From: Mnemiopsis leidyi
Taxonomy: Eukaryota; Ctenophora; Tentaculata; Lobata; Bolinopsidae
Direction of reading: 5' to 3'
NCBI GenBank assembly: GCA_000226015.1
Contig: JH152989.1
Span: 615,806-640,650, forward strand
DNA length: 24,845 nucleotides
The notes below the pieces were generated by a model. The model ran no database searches and was not told the origin of the DNA. It saw only the letters and a program-made list of their open reading frames with translations. A program made the translations under genes and the position numbers. Shown piece after piece: positions 20,363-24,845 of this stretch (its first letter is position 1; each line of letters starts with the position of its first letter).

Positions 20363-21816
20363 TTAATTAAGGTCAGTTCCCCCGGTTTCCCTGTTGAGTC
20401 CTACCATGCAAAAAACAACCACTAAGTTGGTCAACTGTGATGTCATAAAAACAAGTCTCACACTTAGATTAAACAAGTGTTCCGAACAAAATATCCCCAA
20501 TAAACCCCCGATTCTGTTTCCCGTAAACAATAAGTTTAACAAGGACGATCTAAAAACAGTAGGTGAATACTCTGCCATCAAGATTGCTGGTAGCAACCCC
20601 TGTGCTGCATTGACAACTTTGAGTAGCAACAAAAACCAAAACAGCCAAGCTCGGTTGACACAGAAGTGAAGTGCAGTTGGTAGAAGAACCGATGCCACAG
20701 CCATCAAGATTCCTGGTTTTATTCTCCCGAACTTCTCGATGACAATTAGCATTGGGATTATAGAGAGAGGTTCAGACAAGCTGATTATCCCAATATCAAA
20801 CAGAGTTTCTGTGTCAAAAGTACACGAATTCTCTGGTGGAACAATTTCTCCCGAGCAGTATCCCTGGCCTCGTTAAGGATCCTTGGCATAGTGTAAGTGT
20901 TTAAGTAGTAGGAATACGTGTAAGCTATCCCCAAAAGCAGCACAAGAAGGCAGTTTGTGAGATCACCTGTGTCTCGGAGAAAGCTCAAAATTCCTCTGCC
21001 GTTGACCATACCCTCCTCTGTTGCCTCCTCTGGTGGAGCAGTCAGGGCTTTCAGTCTGAACCTCACATCATGCTTCCCGTTCAAGTTGTATATTTTCTGA
21101 ATTGTCACCTCGGCCTCCTTCACATTCCCCCGGTGGTATTCGAATCTAGCTGACTCCCTGATCACTGCTAAGAACACGATGCACGGAGAGAAAGCTAGAG
21201 CAGTACAAACAACGAGACCTCTCCAGCCATGAACATTTAGAGTAAGATAGGCAATGCCTCCTGTGATGGACCCGCCAATACCCCAGGGCAGTGAGATACT
21301 TGACATAGCTAGCGCTCTAAACTTGTTAGGAGTCACCTCCCCGCCTAGTGCTACCGAAGGTCCTGATCCTAGACCAATGAAGAACCCCGTAATCAAACGC
21401 AACACAATAAACTGCCAATAACTCGCCACACATCCGCTGAGGACCCCAGCTATTGTTACTCCAACAGCAGCTATAAGAGTAATTTTTCGTCGCCCGTACT
21501 TGTCTCCGAAATTGCAGGTCAGTAGAGGTGTTATCATCATGGTGGACAGGGTGCTGATCTGCAAGGTGGAGAGTGCAGTAGGGGTCAGATCCCACTGACA
21601 TCTCAGTATGGGTCCCACTATGGTCAGAACGATCATTTCTGCTCCTTCTAATGCACAGAAGAAGAACGTTCCCATGACATAGAGTAGAGTACCCCAGCCA
21701 CAGGATGAACCGTCAAATGCTTCATTGATGTCCAGCTGACGGACGTCAGCTGCATCGGCTGTCGAGTTGAAATCTTCGTTTAACTTGCGTGTTTCGTCAA
21801 TCTGATCTTGGGTCAT
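20363..21816 (-). CDS. SVOP/SLC22-like major facilitator transporter, intronless, with one frame break
   Basis: The start ATG is at 21814-21816 and the stop at 20363-20365. About 480 residues, near the usual 12-helix MFS length. Helix 1 follows CGWGTLLYVMGTFFFCALEG; motif A between helices 2 and 3 is GDKYGRRK; helix 4 has LRLITGFFIGLGSGP; after helix 6 comes RESARFEYHRGN, like the PESARYL motif of SVOP and SLC22 proteins. The C-terminal half (LSEPLSIIPMLIVIEKFGRI to ETGGTDLN) is in another frame, offset so that one base is missing or two are extra. The switch lies at about 20830-20870, between LNEA and ENSCTFDTETLFD, in a loop before helix 8. Both halves are otherwise open and well formed, so an assembly error or a very young lesion is likelier than an old pseudogene. 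Substrate unknown; likely an organic ion or small metabolite. Confidence 0.85.
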
Positions 21817-22462
21817 AACTGGGGTCTTTCATTAAGTTGGATTAAGATTAAATCCTAACGACTACAAATTTCTTGTAAAAACACAGGGACGGAACTCAGG
21901 AAGCAGCTATAAGCAATCTTCTACGATAACAAACTAAGCAGTAGGCTTAGAGAACAAGACACTGACATTGACCATAGCAACACAGGCCTCATTGAAGTTG
22001 GAAAAACAATGAGGCCGAAAACCGATGATCCATTATTTTCCTTAAGTTCATACGCTTATTTTAGAAGCTCTATTTTGCACATTGGGGTGTAAATTAATTA
22101 CCTGGACAGTTTGCTGTTTAATATATAAGTGTTTCAGATACCCAAGATTGTTATCATAGGTCACAAGTCCAGGCATTTTCCGTTTCACTTGGTCTGATAT
22201 TATTTTTTTGAATATACTGCAATACTGATGTTGATAACAAATAAAAGATTCAGATCAAATCGTGACCAATGCTGAAAATTATTATATTTTGTGTAATTGA
22301 AAACAACATACCTAACTCTTATTCAAGGGCAATAAACATTTACCAATCTAAATAATCTGACTCTAAGTATTCGAGCGAAAGGAAGTCCCTCCAAGTCTTA
22401 CACGCAAGGTAACAGATTTTCTCAGCGTTCCTTGTACTGTATAAGCTAAGCCTAGTTGTGCG
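21817..22462. other. Region upstream of the MFS transporter
   Basis: AT-rich DNA that should contain the transporter promoter and 5' UTR on the minus strand. No TATA box, exon or repeat could be assigned with confidence. Confidence 0.4.
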
Positions 22463-22601
22463 ATTCGCGAATTGGAGTATCGTTCACGTTCAAGGTTGAA
22501 CTTGACAACACTGTAAATTGAAGGTCCCATATTCGCGACTCGGAGTATCGTTCACGTTCAAGGTTGAACTTGACAACACTGTAAATTGAAGGTCCCATAT
22601 T
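22463..22601. repeat. 68-bp direct tandem duplication
   Basis: Two copies of a 68-bp unit starting ATTCGCGA (22463 and 22531) and ending GGTCCCATATT. They differ at only a few bases near the start (AATTGGAG versus CTCGGAG). Each contains the perfect small inverted repeat GTTCAA-GG-TTGAAC. Confidence 0.93.
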
Positions 22602-22927
22602 GATAACGCTGGGATAGAGGGATATTCTGCACTCCCGTCTCTAAATGACTGACACACTCACCGGGTCACACCCTTCATATCTATAAGTCTACAGGTACAT
22701 GCATGCTAGGAGTCATTTCATGTGAGTAACTTATATTGCTTGGTAAGTTTTAATTGTCATGGAGACCGCTACATCACGTATGATGATGAACTCAGACCTA
22801 CCTGTGTAATATTTAAAAGTAAGTGTATTTGAATATGCACCCGTGGTCAGCATATTGTATTACTACAACTACATCTGTTGGGATATTCCGTCCCCTCTAT
22901 AATCATGAAGGATAATCAGACACCCCG

Positions 22928-22959
22928 AGTCACACGCTGTAATTAACGCGTGTGTGACT
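22928..22959. repeat. Imperfect palindrome AGTCACACGC / GCGTGTGTGACT
   Basis: AGTCACACGC at 22928-22937 pairs with GCGTGTGTGACT at 22948-22959, leaving a 2-nt bulge and a 10-nt loop (TGTAATTAAC). It could be a binding site for a dimeric factor or simply a small hairpin. Confidence 0.6.
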
Positions 22960-24166
22960 GTGCTACGCTGCATCAGCATACCTAGCTACCGTGATATTGA
23001 TGTGTTTGCTGAAAGTGAACGCGCGCGCTTTTGTTTATACCCCAGTATTGGACCCCAGTTTCGTTTTAACTTGTCTTGCCCTGCTGATCCGTGAAGCACT
23101 TGGTAATCTTTAATTCTTTAATTCTTTAAAGGGAACCCATAGGATTGTGTCTTGACTAGTTGAAACTGAAATAAGAGAATGATTTGTATCTGTTTTCTAA
23201 GCTCATATCTGGCGATTGGAGTGATCTCATCTACTTGCGTCAATCGACGTTCAAAGTTTTTCACTCTCTCACACACATTTGATTGAGTTTAGCTGATGTG
23301 GTAAGTCGCCTAAAAGTAAAATCTATGTTCAAATCGAGTAGGTTTTCCAGTTTGCAATCTTGTGCTGGTGTGCAGTTTCGAAAACGAAAGGGAAACTAGC
23401 ATAAAACTGCTGTCGGTTTTGTATTTCACAGCATTCCTTATGCTATATCTTTATTTGCACGATTCTTTGTGTTGTAAGTCTCTTTTATCGTATCATAAAA
23501 ACACTAAGCTTTACAGCTCAGTAGCATGTTTCCTTAATAACTTCACCTTTCCATAAGAACTGATACTTCCAGCTGTGTTGTTAAGTACAACGACAGAGAA
23601 TCATGTGAGTGGGTTAGAGGCCGGAATTACAAGTGTGAATGATGTCATACTGCTGACTTCCCCTGGCGTTCAGGGATCGTGTGTGGAACTCCTTTAAGTT
23701 AGCAACAATCTTTGTTAGCTGCAATCTTTGTTAAGTTACAATCCCGTTTTATCAGTCTCAGTTTGTTCCTATTTTCTAGAAGAAGCTGGATAACCCGCTT
23801 CGTGCCTGTAATTTGTAATCTTGTATTTTACACTATTCAAACGGCTATGAAGTGTTATGTTCTACAGTCTTACTCCTGTCTAAATTCTGACATGTGGCTA
23901 TCACCCCTTGTAATGTAGCTAGAGCCGGTGTCATGTAGCTAGCGGCTATATCCGACAGTACAAGTTCCTCATTATCACCACCCTCTACATCGGATGACTT
24001 AACTTCAACCCCACACTTCTAATTAAATGTAAAGTTGTGATGTCAGACACATTCAGACTATCTCTTGTGTTCACTTCCTAGCCGGTAGTTGGGGTTGTTA
24101 TCCGCACAGAGAGTTAACCTTCTTTGTCACTTAAAGTTATATACTTTGTTTCTATTATTATTTGTA

Positions 24167-24217
24167 TTAGTAATAACTTAGTAATAACTTAGTAATAACT
24201 TAGTAATAACTTAGTTA
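24167..24217. repeat. 11-bp tandem repeat TTAGTAATAAC
   Basis: About 4.5 tandem units, followed by a short two-copy repeat of TGTCACAGAAAATA (24228-24258). Confidence 0.9.
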
Positions 24218-24352
24218 TAACTTACTTTGTCACAGAAAATAAACTGTCACAGAAAATATCATTTTGTTGACGAATAATTTGCTAGTACACGCTTGTTACA
24301 ATATTTAATATAAAGGATGTTGTTCAATTTGCAATGCACATGGAACAATGTA

Positions 24353-24380
24353 CAATGTACAATGTACAATGTACATTGTA
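24353..24380. repeat. 7-bp tandem repeat ACAATGT ending in a palindrome
   Basis: Four units of ACAATGT run into ACATTGT, giving the perfect palindrome ACAATGTACATTGT. Another ACAATGTA occurs near 24410. Confidence 0.85.
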
Positions 24381-24845
24381 TATATTGAGCAACAATTGAA
24401 ATGTGAAATGTACAATGTATGTACCTTTACTTAATTTAAAACTAGTACAGTGACTGAATAAGCATGTTATTCGAGTTTAACTTCAATGACATCATCTAAA
24501 ATATCCGTTTTTAATATTGAAGTGCACCTGCTATTTTAAAGTCCTGTGGCTCCTCCTTTGTTTTTAGCCTAGCTACATTTGCTACACACTACACAGGTTA
24601 CTGCTCTGTAATATGACCGAATATACTTTACGTGTAAGCTCTACTTATTGAATCTCAAGTGCGATGAATGTTTTGCTCGCTATTTACTCTCTTCGACTGT
24701 TTTATGATTTCGGTTTTTACATCCTTACCCTAAAGTAGCTGGACTCGAATTTGATAGTGTGACATCAGCACGACTTCGTGCCACCCCCCCCCCCCCCGGC
24801 TTTTCCAAGCTTCCTGATACACCCAGTAATTTCATTTCACACAAC

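Larger units (their letters stand above)
22602..24845. other. Intergenic DNA with no secure gene
   Basis: The open frames at 23362-23556 and 23712-23918 are short, AT-rich and show no recognisable domain or splice context. Small repeats listed separately are the only structure seen. A run of about 15 C lies at 24784-24798. Confidence 0.4.

Noticed and set aside
21326-21601. 91-codon minus-strand frame
   Set aside because: Overlaps the transporter in another frame; the transporter frame carries the conserved MFS motifs.
23362-23918. Two plus-strand frames of 64 and 68 codons
   Set aside because: Short, AT-rich, no recognisable motif and no supporting splice sites or neighbours.

Overview
The window is nuclear DNA from an animal. 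It holds spliced genes with short introns of about 100-600 bp and GT-AG borders, AT-rich intergenic DNA, AATAAA polyadenylation signals, many micro- and minisatellites, and small non-autonomous DNA transposons. The gene content (M1 aminopeptidase, adhesion GPCR with GAIN/GPS and seven membrane segments, SVOP/SLC22-type transporter) is typical of metazoans. The AT-rich, repeat-laden compact style suits a marine invertebrate, possibly a cnidarian, but the species cannot be fixed from the sequence alone.

Layout. 1-152 is an (AC)n tract. 182-2004 (+) carries the last five exons of an M1 aminopeptidase (ERAP1-like C-terminal domain), with a 3' UTR that contains a 9-bp minisatellite and ends near 2975 or 3361. 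3000-8629 has no secure gene. It holds a Harbinger-like MITE (3907-4388), a pogo/Tigger-like MITE (5665-6046) and a set of diverged duplicated blocks (about 4440-7650). 8630-19960 (+) is an adhesion GPCR gene of which 27 consecutive exons can be phased (1404 residues plus stop); its first exon or exons and signal peptide are not identified. 20363-21816 (-) is an intronless MFS transporter with one frame break, lying tail to tail with the GPCR. 21817-24845 shows no secure gene, only small repeats and hairpins.

The receptor is the main interest. Its ectodomain alternates cysteine-rich Ephrin_rec_like modules with beta-rich segments that resemble the ELAPOR (KIAA1324) ectodomain, an unusual arrangement upstream of HormR, GAIN and 7TM. 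Three exons (5-7) are tandemly duplicated as exons 8-10, with alternating near-identical and diverged patches that suggest gene conversion. The acceptor of exon 8 has itself been amplified into eight 33-bp copies, each carrying a juxtaposed CAG|GTAAC acceptor/donor. Three related TA-flanked MITEs, several minisatellites and hairpins fill the introns. The three genes show no obvious functional link; they look like ordinary neighbours.
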